Source: Photobacterium kishitanii (lineage in GTDB: Bacteria > Pseudomonadota > Gammaproteobacteria > Enterobacterales > Vibrionaceae). Taken from it: DNA of 64,000 nucleotides. The stretch spans positions 101,150 to 165,149 of the forward strand of contig NZ_PYON01000010.1 of assembly GCF_003026355.1 (NCBI RefSeq), in the 5' to 3' direction. The notes beneath the pieces were generated by a model. It had not been told where the DNA came from. It worked only from the letters and a program-made list of their open reading frames with translations, and ran no database searches. The position numbers were made by a program, and so were the translations under genes. This document shows, piece after piece, positions 50,229-58,834 of this stretch (positions are counted from its first letter, which is position 1; the number at the start of each line of letters is the position of its first letter).

Positions 50229-50843
50229 CCACCTTCCCCATCACGTGAATTATCATTAATTAAAGATAGCAACCGCCACTCAAGCATCTGTCTCTAATCT
50301 TAAACCCACTTTGTAGACAGTTAAGTCTCACAGCATGAGAAAAGCCACCAATAGCAAACACAATAGACCGCCTAAGCGTAAAAACAACCGATAATAAACT
50401 GCCACAACAAAAAATAAAAACAATTAAAACAATCAATTAAAATAAAAAAACAATTAAAAACACACTAATGATCACTAATAGTACCAACTCAGCGTTAAGT
50501 GATAAAAAATATCACGAAAAATGTTTCGCATAATGAAAAACCACCACGTTAACTATTTTATAGACGTAAGACATTACCCCCACCGACATAAACAGCATAA
50601 TATAACCACCAAACAACCCTACCACTGAATATTAGTGATTTTTATCAACTTATAACAATAAACATCAAAAAAACCACAACAAGAAAATAATAAACACCTA
50701 AAAACAACAACTTAAATAAAAAATAGACCAAAAATAATTTGATAACATTAAATTTACAACACAAAAAACATTGTTTTAATAGTGATAAACAGCTCTTATT
50801 GCCACCTAAAAATGTTTTTATAGCAGATATATAGCAATCAAAC
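50229..50843. other. AT-rich gene-free region with palindromes
   Basis: About 615 bases with no coding signal. The stretch near 50415-50465 is A-rich and repeats CAATTAAAA-like units. Inverted repeats include GTGAT-N7-ATCAC near 50499-50515 and GTGAT-TTTT-ATCAA at 50635-50648, an FNR-like box with one mismatch. These could act on the small downstream gene or attract H-NS. Confidence 0.4.
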
Positions 50844-50872
50844 TTGTAAACACCACTAAAATCATGTTATCT
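50844..50872 (+). promoter_or_regulatory. Candidate sigma-70 promoter for the 26-residue ORF
   Basis: TTGTAA (50844-50849) and TTATCT (50867-50872) are separated by 17 bases, ahead of a 43-base leader to the ATG at 50916. Confidence 0.55.
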
Positions 50873-50915
50873 TCATTGTCAAGAGAAAACACACTCACCA
50901 TCAAGGATCGAAAAT

Positions 50916-50996
50916 ATGCTTACACACTCGCAAAAACAAGGCCTTGTAATGATTGCTGTTGTTGTTGGTTTAATGACACTGCCAATTATTTACTAA
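50916..50996 (+). CDS. Small hydrophobic protein of 26 residues
   Basis: The ORF encodes MLTHSQKQGLVMIAVVVGLM followed by TLPIIY. A short polar N-terminus leads into one membrane-spanning segment (about 10-25). Support: AAGGA ribosome site 7-8 bases before ATG, a good -35/-10 pair upstream and a strong terminator 17 bases after the stop, together forming a complete single-gene unit. I do not recognise the family. It could be a small regulatory membrane peptide or a toxin-like peptide. Confidence 0.6.
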   Translation: MLTHSQKQGLVMIAVVVGLMTLPIIY

Positions 50997-51012
50997 GACT
51001 TATTCAAGAAAC

Positions 51013-51044
51013 AAAAAAATAGCGCCTAATGGCGCCATTTTTTT
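51013..51044. terminator. Bidirectional terminator after the small ORF
   Basis: A stem of GCGCC / GGCGC flanked by A and T runs (one internal mismatch) lies between the small ORF and the convergent gene at 51071. Confidence 0.82.
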
Positions 51045-51070
51045 ATCTGGGTTATTAATATGCCTCATTG

Positions 51071-51433
51071 TCATAATGTAATATGTTGCCAATGATAAAA
51101 ATAAAAACCCAATGCTGCTAAAGTAATACCACCAAGAAGTACCACTGCCACCCCCCATACTAAACGGCTACTACGTGGCATTAGCTCTTGCTCACACTCT
51201 GAACATAGATCCATAAAACGCTGATAGTCATTAGATGCCGATAGTGGAATGTTATCAGCCATTAATTGCTGGCGCATGGTTGCAATTTGATTAAGCTTAT
51301 TAACCATATCGTCAGGAAAGCGATTATCACAACTATGAACTAATTGGGTTAAGTCAGTACCTTTAGCATGATAATGTTGACGCAGTAAATCTTCTAGTCG
51401 TCGAGATTTATCAATAACTTGCTCAATATCCAT
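51071..51433 (-). CDS. Hypothetical protein with C-terminal membrane anchor
   Basis: Encodes 120 residues. The first 90 residues are charged and helical (IDKSRRLEDLLRQHY, DDMVNKLNQIATMRQQL) and resemble the short N-terminal helical region of DUF4145-type proteins; the last 25 residues form one membrane segment (VWGVAVVLLGGITLAALGFY). A tail-anchored cytoplasmic domain is likely. The ATG at 51433 has GGAGG at ideal spacing; two earlier ATGs do not. Confidence 0.75.
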   Translation of the reverse strand: MDIEQVIDKSRRLEDLLRQHYHAKGTDLTQLVHSCDNRFPDDMVNKLNQIATMRQQLMADNIPLSASNDYQRFMDLCSECEQELMPRSSRLVWGVAVVLLGGITLAALGFYFYHWQHITL

Positions 51434-51621
51434 TATCATCACCTCCCTCGTATTCAATTATGGTTACCTTACCTAAGCTACCAATCCAACATAGTGTTTT
51501 AGTAAAATAATTGTATTGAGATCACGATTTTATTATCCATAGCTAGGGATGTAGAAATTTGCTGTGAATAATAGCGCGATATTTATCTAATATAGCTTAT
51601 TAACTACCAAGGAGCTTGGGA

Positions 51622-51954
51622 ATGCCGACATGGATTATGGTCGTATTGTGCCTGCTATTACTATTAGCATTATCTTATTTTATTTATAACTACCGCCGCC
51701 ACACTTTAGGTCTTGACGCACCAGAGAAAAAAGTTGAAGTACAAATTCTCGATAAACAAAGTAACCGTATTATTGGTGCGCAACCAGGAGAGGAAGATGA
51801 GGAATATTGGTTTTATGTCCAACCATTAGCGGGAGGCCCAAAGCGTGAGTTCATGATTGGTATTCATTATTACCACGCTTTAAACCCAGGTGATATCGGC
51901 ACGATGACCTACCGTGGTCAGCAATTTGTTCATTTTGCACTACAACGCCAATAA
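51622..51954 (+). CDS. DUF2500 membrane-anchored protein (YhhM-like)
   Basis: Encodes 110 residues: an N-terminal membrane helix (about 4-24) and a basic/acidic cytoplasmic or periplasmic domain with a beta-rich pattern (VEVQILDKQSNRII, EYWFYVQPL, PGDIGTMTYRGQQFVHF). E. coli YhhM of the same family lies near rsmD and yhhL. AAGGAG stands 7 bases before the ATG. No function is known to me. Confidence 0.82.
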   Translation: MPTWIMVVLCLLLLLALSYFIYNYRRHTLGLDAPEKKVEVQILDKQSNRIIGAQPGEEDEEYWFYVQPLAGGPKREFMIGIHYYHALNPGDIGTMTYRGQQFVHFALQRQ

Positions 51955-51962
51955 ATTAAGTC

Positions 51963-51994
51963 TCTGTTTGCTCACCCATACGTGAGCAAACAGA
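51963..51994 (+). terminator. Hairpin after the DUF2500 gene
   Basis: A perfect 13-bp stem TCTGTTTGCTCAC / GTGAGCAAACAGA with a 6-base loop starts 8 bases after the stop. The T run (TTGTTATT) is weak. It lies between convergent genes. Confidence 0.6.
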
Positions 51995-52005
51995 TTGTTA
52001 TTCCG

Positions 52006-53010
52006 TTATGGTACTAACCAAGCAGTATAACGACTACGACCCAATAACCAGCTAGTGACTAACGCTAAGCTCGCTGCAATAAATGTCCATACCGGAATCG
52101 CAATTAACGGATTAGCGAAATAGAGATCATATTCTCGTAATGGCCACAAAAAAATCGGATGAATCAAATACACCCCAAGACTGTATTTACTCAACCATGC
52201 CAATTTATTTCGAGTTGGTAAGCTTAATTTATCACTCACCATTCGACATAACATAAAAATAGTCGCTGCAACCAATACCGTATTGAGTGTTTTATACGAC
52301 ATCCAACGCGCCATCTTATATTCACCAGCAGCGAAGCTATTACTGATCACATTATAATCAGTCACGATTACCGCGATCACCGCTAATGGCAATAGCACCA
52401 CTAAACTTGGCCAACGATACTGATAAAGGCAATAACCTAATAATAAATAACCGCTATAAAGTAAGTAAGTATCACTCCATAAACCATCAATATAAAACAG
52501 ATATAAACCAGTGATCAGCAGCCATACCATAATGACCCCTTTAACTTGCCCTGGTTCCGCCTTTTTAACCCACCATTGAATAACCGGAACAATAAGATAA
52601 AGAGGAATAAAGTAATAGAAAAATCCAAGGTGATAATAGGTTTCATGAACAGGCATTTTTTTCAATACTGACCAACTAACAGCGCTATCAAAACCGCTGA
52701 CAGTTAACCCTGAAAACAATGCATAAAACACCGACCATACTAAAAATGGCACTAATACTTTGCCGAGGCGACGCTTAATATAATAGACGGGTTCAAAAGG
52801 ACGCTGATCACTGAGCATTAGAGCACCACTGATCATAATAAAGACGGGAACCGCCCAACGACTCAAGCTATTGATCGTAATAGCACTGATCCACTGCCAA
52901 TCAGGCAATTGACCAATTTGGTCACGATAAGGGCCTAAGACATGGATCACTACTACCGCGATGGCAGCAACCACCCGCAGTAAATCAACAAACCATATTT
53001 TTTCTCTCAC
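52006..53010 (-). CDS. Acyltransferase 3 family membrane protein
   Basis: Encodes 334 residues with about ten membrane segments. The N-terminus has the family pattern WFVDLLRVVAAIAVVVIHV, with the catalytic-type histidine, followed by SRWAVPVFIMISGALM. Such enzymes O-acylate surface sugars or lipids; WecH of E. coli modifies enterobacterial common antigen and is similar in size. The GTG at 53010 has AGGAGA just upstream, so it was preferred over an ATG 13 codons earlier. The substrate is unknown. Confidence 0.82.
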   Translation of the reverse strand: MREKIWFVDLLRVVAAIAVVVIHVLGPYRDQIGQLPDWQWISAITINSLSRWAVPVFIMISGALMLSDQRPFEPVYYIKRRLGKVLVPFLVWSVFYALFSGLTVSGFDSAVSWSVLKKMPVHETYYHLGFFYYFIPLYLIVPVIQWWVKKAEPGQVKGVIMVWLLITGLYLFYIDGLWSDTYLLYSGYLLLGYCLYQYRWPSLVVLLPLAVIAVIVTDYNVISNSFAAGEYKMARWMSYKTLNTVLVAATIFMLCRMVSDKLSLPTRNKLAWLSKYSLGVYLIHPIFLWPLREYDLYFANPLIAIPVWTFIAASLALVTSWLLGRSRYTAWLVP

Positions 53011-53161
53011 CAACGTCTCCTTAATAAGCAAAAGCAGAGCCATAATCATTTAAGGCTCTGCTTTGAATATAGCAGCCGTTGCATAGCAAGTATCTAACAC
53101 TTCAATGAATTAGCCGATAATTCACCGTTATATGACACTCACTTTACGGTTATTTAACGAT

Positions 53162-53884
53162 TTATGGTTGTTGGCGAGTTGCAGCTAAGACTATCTCACG
53201 AACACATAAATTTTGAGGTTGGTTATAGGCATAGCTAATCGCATTAGCAATATCTTGTGGCGCAATGACGCCACCCATGCCATCTTTCCACTCTTCATAG
53301 CCCGCTTTAATTGCATCACTACTGGTGTGAGTTAATAATTCAGTTTCCACCGCACCTGGTGCAATGGTAATAAAACGCACATTATCATCAGCGACTTCTT
53401 CACGAATATTTTCAGTAATAGCATGCACTGCAAATTTAGTACCGCAGTAAGCGGCATGATTCGGGAACGTTTTACGACCAGCAATTGAACTGATATTAAT
53501 CACGGTACCACTCTTACGCGCTTTCATGCCTGCAAGTACAACATGAATCCCATTGAGCATTCCCATCACATTCACATTGAACATGGTTTGCCATTCTGCT
53601 GGATCTTGTTCATCAGCAAGACCAAGTAGCATCATACCGGCGTTATTAATCAAGCAATCGACTGGACCAAATTTTTGCTCAGCTTCTGCTACCGCTGCTG
53701 CAATTGCCTTTACATCAGTTACATCAACTTTACGGCATAGCGTATTTGGCAAATTGAGGGCTTCCATTTGCTCAACACGACGTGCTAATAGCAATAATGG
53801 ATAACCTTCTGCTGATAGTTTACGCGCAGTTGCTTCACCAATACCTGAACTTGCACCAGTAATCACGACTAAAGATTTTGACAT
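53162..53884 (-). CDS. Short-chain dehydrogenase/reductase
   Basis: Encodes 240 residues of a classical SDR. The NAD(P) motif is TGASSGIG at 9-16, with RR following for probable NADPH preference; NNAG and the catalytic SS...Y-x3-K (YCGTK) are present. The substrate cannot be told. A LysR regulator lies divergently next to it, a frequent arrangement for control. Confidence 0.87.
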   Translation of the reverse strand: MSKSLVVITGASSGIGEATARKLSAEGYPLLLLARRVEQMEALNLPNTLCRKVDVTDVKAIAAAVAEAEQKFGPVDCLINNAGMMLLGLADEQDPAEWQTMFNVNVMGMLNGIHVVLAGMKARKSGTVINISSIAGRKTFPNHAAYCGTKFAVHAITENIREEVADDNVRFITIAPGAVETELLTHTSSDAIKAGYEEWKDGMGGVIAPQDIANAISYAYNQPQNLCVREIVLAATRQQP

Positions 53885-54090
53885 AATTTTGTTCCTCTAG
53901 AATAAACCGCATTCTCGATGCAGCCAGCAAAGGTGCTGTTGATGGCAATAACTATAGAGCTAATTATCGATACTGAAAAATATCAATTTCCTTGGTTTAT
54001 CATCAAAAAAAACTATGGATAGATCACCACCTTCATAAATTTCAACAATATGATAGGCTAATAGGGTCTTTTTCAACTGAGTATTAATTG

Positions 54091-54936
54091 ATGGATTTAC
54101 GTCTATTACGGTTTTTTATTGCTGTTTATGAAGAAAAAAATATTACCTTGGCCGCCGAGCGCTGCTGTGTATCACAACCTTCAATATCTAGTGGTATCAA
54201 ACAATTAGAACAAGAATTAGCAACCCAACTTTTTGTTCGTCATAAAAAGGGGGTCAATCTTACTGACGAAGCACATTACTTGTACCCATTAGCAATTCGA
54301 TTACTGAATGACGTCAATACCTTGCCACAATTATTTCAGCAACGAACAGAAAGGTTGCCACTAACATTAGCTAATTTTGCTGACCTGAGCCAAAGCCAGT
54401 TAGCCTTGATTTTCGCGCAATTACAACAGCAAATCCCCAATATCTTATTGGAGTTAGTTGATCATGATCGCCCCGCTGATGCCCGTATCACGCTTGACAT
54501 GTTCAAAGCGGAAGATGAAATCTTCTTACCATTATGGGAAGAAGATTATGTGTTATGTATGCTACCCAATCACTCCCTAGCAAGCTTAACCAGTGTCTCT
54601 CCCCAACAATTACACCAACACGATTTTATTGAGTGCCCCCCTTGTGAAGCCCACCAACAGACGATTGGTTTACTGGCATGTGATGGTTTATCAGTTAATT
54701 TAGTTGCTAAAGCGGAGCACAAAACCCAAGTAATGCATTTAGTTCAAGCGGGATTAGGGATATCTTTTCTACCGACAGGTGTATTAGAAGCGGCGACGCA
54801 ATTAGTCACCGTACCTCTTGAGGGTCCACGCATGTTCCGTCGCTTAGGATTATGCTATCCCGCCACTAAAACTCTTAATCCAGCTTTAGCCGCTTGTATT
54901 AAAGTATTGAGCCTAGGTGCTAGTAGCGAGGCTTAA
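54091..54936 (+). CDS. LysR family transcriptional regulator
   Basis: Encodes 281 residues. The winged helix-turn-helix (NITLAAERCCVSQPSISSGIKQLEQEL) is at about 17-43, and the rest is the periplasmic-binding-like co-inducer domain. Divergent orientation and a 206-base gap suggest control of the adjacent SDR gene. TTG at 54088 precedes the ATG used here. Confidence 0.88.
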   Translation: MDLRLLRFFIAVYEEKNITLAAERCCVSQPSISSGIKQLEQELATQLFVRHKKGVNLTDEAHYLYPLAIRLLNDVNTLPQLFQQRTERLPLTLANFADLSQSQLALIFAQLQQQIPNILLELVDHDRPADARITLDMFKAEDEIFLPLWEEDYVLCMLPNHSLASLTSVSPQQLHQHDFIECPPCEAHQQTIGLLACDGLSVNLVAKAEHKTQVMHLVQAGLGISFLPTGVLEAATQLVTVPLEGPRMFRRLGLCYPATKTLNPALAACIKVLSLGASSEA

Positions 54937-55057
54937 ATTAATAATAAACGGTTAAGTTTTACCTATTACAGTAATAAGAAAAATCGAATTTTTTATTACT
55001 GCTAATCTATTTATGCTGCGTACTAGGTTAAAGTCAGCTAAATAGATAGGTTAGGTA

Positions 55058-55945
55058 ATGAATACAAGTCAACACACTTCCCACGCTTTGGTTGTCGAAG
55101 GTGGCGCAATGCGCGGCATTTTTGCCAGTGGTGTGCTGGATGCATTTCTTGAGAATAACTATCTACCCTTTGACTTCGCGATTGGGGTTTCTGCTGGTGC
55201 AACCAACTTAATTGGTTATTTATGTGGTAATTATGGCCGTAGTCATAAAATCATTACCCAATACTCACGCGATCCACAATTCATCAATTTTTCTCGTTTT
55301 ACGCATGGCGGCCACTTAACTGATATTGATTGGCTATGGCGTACAACTTCGCGTTATTTGCCGCTGAACTTATTCAAATACGAACAGCGTCAGATTCCGC
55401 TTTACGCCACCACAACGAATTTAGAAACGGGACAAGCCGAATATATCAAAGTGACCCGTAATAATATTATGCCGTTAATGGAAGCGACTTGTGCTTTACC
55501 TGTTGCTTATCGTCATAATCCAACTCTTAATGGGGTTGCTATGAGTGATGGCGGTATCGGTGATTCCATTCCAGTAATTGAAGCTTATCGCCGTGGTGCT
55601 CGCAATATTACCGTCATTTTATCTAAACCATTAGGGTTTCATAAACACGAGACTAAACTTCCGTGGTTAATCAAATCGATGTTTCATGACCACCCAGCTT
55701 TTGCAGAAGCAGTCATGACACGGCCAAGCCGTTATAATGCGGCGCTTGATTTTATTAATAATCCGCCAGCAGATTGCACCATTACCGTTATTGCGCCGAA
55801 TCAAGACTTTCATGTGGGCCGTTTAACGCGCAACCTTAATAAATTAGAGCAAGGTTATTTGCAAGGTAAGCAAGCTGGCCATCGTGTTTGCGGCATTATT
55901 CCCTGCGAAGGCGAGCACTGTGGTTCAACATCACTGGTTGCTTAG
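55058..55945 (+). CDS. Patatin-like phospholipase (YjjU-like)
   Basis: Encodes 295 residues. Patatin signatures: oxyanion GGAMRG (16-21), nucleophile GVSAGA (43-48, Ser45) and aspartate in SDGGIGDS. No signal peptide is seen, so it is probably cytoplasmic or at the inner face of the membrane. Likely acts on acyl esters. It stands alone, between the LysR gene and dps, with a promoter before it. Confidence 0.88.
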   Translation: MNTSQHTSHALVVEGGAMRGIFASGVLDAFLENNYLPFDFAIGVSAGATNLIGYLCGNYGRSHKIITQYSRDPQFINFSRFTHGGHLTDIDWLWRTTSRYLPLNLFKYEQRQIPLYATTTNLETGQAEYIKVTRNNIMPLMEATCALPVAYRHNPTLNGVAMSDGGIGDSIPVIEAYRRGARNITVILSKPLGFHKHETKLPWLIKSMFHDHPAFAEAVMTRPSRYNAALDFINNPPADCTITVIAPNQDFHVGRLTRNLNKLEQGYLQGKQAGHRVCGIIPCEGEHCGSTSLVA

Positions 55946-56025
55946 AGTTAATAGTTTAAAACTATCATTACAATAGTTAGCAACAGTTATACCTATTAAA
56001 CAAAGACATCTATACTAGCTTCATC

Positions 56026-56048
56026 AAAACGAAATACATGTTCGTTTT
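56026..56048. promoter_or_regulatory. Inverted repeat in the dps leader
   Basis: AAAACGAA at 56026-56033 and TTCGTTTT at 56041-56048 form a perfect 8-bp inverted repeat around a 7-base spacer, 10 bases after a TATACT -10-like sequence (56011-56016). It ends 24 bases before dps. It may be an operator or a leader hairpin. The protein that would bind is unknown. Confidence 0.4.
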
Positions 56049-56072
56049 TAACCAATTTATGAGGAATGTACC

Positions 56073-56549
56073 ATGGCTCACCAAACCAATTTAATCGGTC
56101 TTGACAGTGATAAAGCCCAAGCGCTGGCCGCTGACCTCAATCAACTTCTGGCTAACTACCAAGTATTTTATATGAATACCCGTGGTTACCATTGGAATAT
56201 CAAAGGCCAACAATTTTTTGAGTTACATTTGAAATTTGAAGAAATCTATACTGATCTTCAAGTAAAAATTGATGAGTTAGCTGAACGTATTCTAACGTTA
56301 GGTTATACCCCAGATCATAGTTTTAGCCGCTATTTGGCGACTAGCGAAATCAAAGAACAACAAAATATCAGTGATGGCCAACAAGGTGTACAGGGCTTAG
56401 TCAGTGGTTTTAGTATTTTGCTCGGTCAACAACGTCGTATTCTCATTACTGCAGGTGATGCGAATGACGAAGGTACAGCAGCATTAATGGGCGATTATAT
56501 TCGCGAACAAGAAAAGTTATTGTGGATGCTTAACGCTTACTTACAATAA
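56073..56549 (+). CDS. dps: Dps family ferritin-like DNA-protection protein
   Basis: Encodes 158 residues. Dps forms a dodecamer that oxidises and stores iron with peroxide and may coat DNA. The ferroxidase residues lie between subunits in YHWNIKGQQFFELHLKFEE and DLQVKIDELAERI, all present. The N-terminus is short with few lysines, so DNA binding may be weaker than in E. coli Dps. A GAGGAA ribosome site precedes the ATG. Confidence 0.94.
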   Translation: MAHQTNLIGLDSDKAQALAADLNQLLANYQVFYMNTRGYHWNIKGQQFFELHLKFEEIYTDLQVKIDELAERILTLGYTPDHSFSRYLATSEIKEQQNISDGQQGVQGLVSGFSILLGQQRRILITAGDANDEGTAALMGDYIREQEKLLWMLNAYLQ

Positions 56550-56671
56550 TAATTAATACAACATGTTAGTGAATTAGTCGCTCATTAACATTAATAATAT
56601 ACTTATGTGATGTGGGTATATTTATCTAAGGCGACCCGCCTGACTACTGCAATACATTATATGGTTCTTTT

Positions 56672-56698
56672 GGGGTCTTTATGGCCCCGTTTTTTTTA
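56672..56698 (+). terminator. Terminator after dps
   Basis: GGGGTC / GGCCCC (one T-G pair) is followed by a run of eight T. It overlaps the stop codon end of the convergent gene by a few bases. Confidence 0.8.
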
Positions 56699-57922
56699 TT
56701 TTCGTCCACCATCAAGTTGAGCACACTTTTCAGCCCATGCAACAGCTTGTAAATAACTATCTTGCACCTGTTGTCCTGATAGGCCTAATCCTCGACATTC
56801 TGTCATTACTTGCTGCCAGTCTGCTTTATCAAAGGCATCAACTAAATTTAATACTTGTCCCAGATCCCCTTGTCGATGTAATAGTGCCGCCTGAATATTA
56901 GGTTGTAACTTTAATAGCACTAACAGCTCAGCTAACGAACTATCTAATAACGCATCCAATAATGAAAACATGCCCGCTAAAAATGCCTGCTCTGTCGATA
57001 TCACTAACAAACTGTAATCAACTAATTTTTCACACATTTTTGCACGTTGTAATGACAACGCATATAACGCTTTAGGTTTATCTAATGCAGCATGGGCAGT
57101 TGCCACCATGCCAACAAACATCCGTAATTTTTCCTCGCCTAAATACACCAGTGCCTGATGAAATGAACTGATTGGCTCAATCAATCGATGGTTAGTATGA
57201 TTCACATAACGGAGTAATAAATAAGACAGTGAAACATCACTACTAATAATCGTTTCGATATCAGTGAAATTAACTGGCTCACGACTAATAGCTTGTAATA
57301 ATTGAATAGTGGTTAATTCAGAAGCAGCAACTTTACGCCGTTTTAGAAGTTCTGGGCGACTAAAATAATAGCCTTGAAAAAGATCAAACCCCGCCATAAG
57401 CGAGGTTTGAAAATCAGCATACGTTTCAACTTTTTCAGCTAAAAACTTCACCTTCATATGACGATTATTACGCACAAAATCACAAGCTCTTTCTATGCCA
57501 AGCACTAATAAATCAAGTTTAATAATATGGACATAACGAAAGAAACGTTGCCATCTACTATCATATTCAAAATCATCTAACGCAATAATATAACCTTTAT
57601 TGTAAAGATGTTTTATTGCTAAAAACAGCGCATCATCAGGGATGCAAGTCTCTAAAATTTCGATAACAACTTTATGCTTGGGTAACAATAGTGGTACTAA
57701 ATTAACTAAACAGTTTTGCGGGAAATTAATAAAATTCCGTTGACCTTTATAAGCACGATCATCACCAATTGCCATATAATTTTCCAGCACCAGCCGACAT
57801 GTTGCCTCATTAGCATCAATATTCGGAAAGGCATTACACTCACCATCACGAAATAATAATTCATGACCAATCGTCTGCTGACGACGATTAAAAATAGGCT
57901 GGCGAGCAACATAAGAAAACAT
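56696..57922 (-). CDS. EAL-HDOD domain c-di-GMP phosphodiesterase-like protein
   Basis: Encodes 408 residues. The N-terminal EAL-type domain (about 1-200) has GHELLFRDG for the signature, FINFP, EILET, LDDFEYD, IKLDLL, AEKVET and FQGYYFSRPE, so the metal and catalytic acids mostly remain although the signature reads ELL. A C-terminal HDOD domain (about 205-395) follows. Vibrio cholerae CdgJ, which affects motility and biofilm, has this architecture. Whether this protein cleaves c-di-GMP is not certain. Confidence 0.88.
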   Translation of the reverse strand: MFSYVARQPIFNRRQQTIGHELLFRDGECNAFPNIDANEATCRLVLENYMAIGDDRAYKGQRNFINFPQNCLVNLVPLLLPKHKVVIEILETCIPDDALFLAIKHLYNKGYIIALDDFEYDSRWQRFFRYVHIIKLDLLVLGIERACDFVRNNRHMKVKFLAEKVETYADFQTSLMAGFDLFQGYYFSRPELLKRRKVAASELTTIQLLQAISREPVNFTDIETIISSDVSLSYLLLRYVNHTNHRLIEPISSFHQALVYLGEEKLRMFVGMVATAHAALDKPKALYALSLQRAKMCEKLVDYSLLVISTEQAFLAGMFSLLDALLDSSLAELLVLLKLQPNIQAALLHRQGDLGQVLNLVDAFDKADWQQVMTECRGLGLSGQQVQDSYLQAVAWAEKCAQLDGGRK

Positions 57923-58014
57923 GGTAATAATACCTTTCGACTACAGTGATTAACAATCTATTATCAATTGCAATAAAAGATATTATTGCTTTGATTTACG
58001 TTGGTTATCTTGAT

Positions 58015-58632
58015 CTAGGCACGCGCTAAAGCAAGTAATGCCCCACAGCCAATAAACATCGAACCAAAAATACGATTAAGGCGCGTCATTACTGTTGCAG
58101 AGCGAATATAACTGGTAAAACGAGACGCCAAACAGACATAAAACATCATTACACAGGCATCAATAACCAGTGTCGTCACCCCTAAGATCAATAGTTGCGG
58201 TAATTGTGGTTGGGTGGCATTAATAAATTGAGGAAATAAAGCCACTAAAAAAACAATGGTTTTAGGGTTAGTCAAATTCACCAACACTGCTCGTCGAAAT
58301 AAACAACCACTCGTCACTGACTTATCGACATTCTCAATCGCCAGCGTGCTCTGTTCGCGCCATTTTTGAATACCTAACCACACCAAATAGCCAACACCAA
58401 CCCATTTAATCACGGTAAAGGCTAATGCTGATTGAGCAACTAATGCGCCTAACCCAACCCCAACTAATACGATATGAACCGCCATTCCCAATTGCAAACC
58501 AACAATTGATGCTAATGACTTACGCCAGCCATATACCATACCATTACTGATCGAATTCACGGTGCCAGACCCAGGTGCGAAACTAAAGACGATTGCAGCA
58601 ACAACGTAGGCAAGCCAGATCTCAACACTCAT
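58015..58632 (-). CDS. rhtB: RhtB/LysE family amino-acid exporter
   Basis: Encodes 205 residues with six membrane segments. The LysE/RhtB signature FAPGSGTVNSISNGMVYGWRKS lies in the first helix and loop; NLTNPKTIVFLVALFPQF in the fourth region is typical. E. coli RhtB exports homoserine and homoserine lactone and lies next to pldB, as here. The gene is divergent from pldB. Substrate is inferred from synteny. Confidence 0.85.
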   Translation of the reverse strand: MSVEIWLAYVVAAIVFSFAPGSGTVNSISNGMVYGWRKSLASIVGLQLGMAVHIVLVGVGLGALVAQSALAFTVIKWVGVGYLVWLGIQKWREQSTLAIENVDKSVTSGCLFRRAVLVNLTNPKTIVFLVALFPQFINATQPQLPQLLILGVTTLVIDACVMMFYVCLASRFTSYIRSATVMTRLNRIFGSMFIGCGALLALARA

Positions 58633-58834
58633 TTATATTCCTTTATTATTATATTGAACAGTTAAAAAATGTTGTTATACCTTGAAGCTTGATTAACAAG
58701 CAACTAATTGCTTCGTTACGCTACTGACAATAAATAATGTATACTGGCAAAGATGATAATAAGCAACGAGATAGCTTATCGTCGTAAATATCATTCAATA
58801 CTTTGCCTCATAGTTCACAACTTTCGGAAACGTT

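Noticed and set aside
50415..50465. CRISPR or direct-repeat array in A-rich DNA
   Set aside because: CAATTAAAA-like units are irregular low-complexity sequence without spacers.
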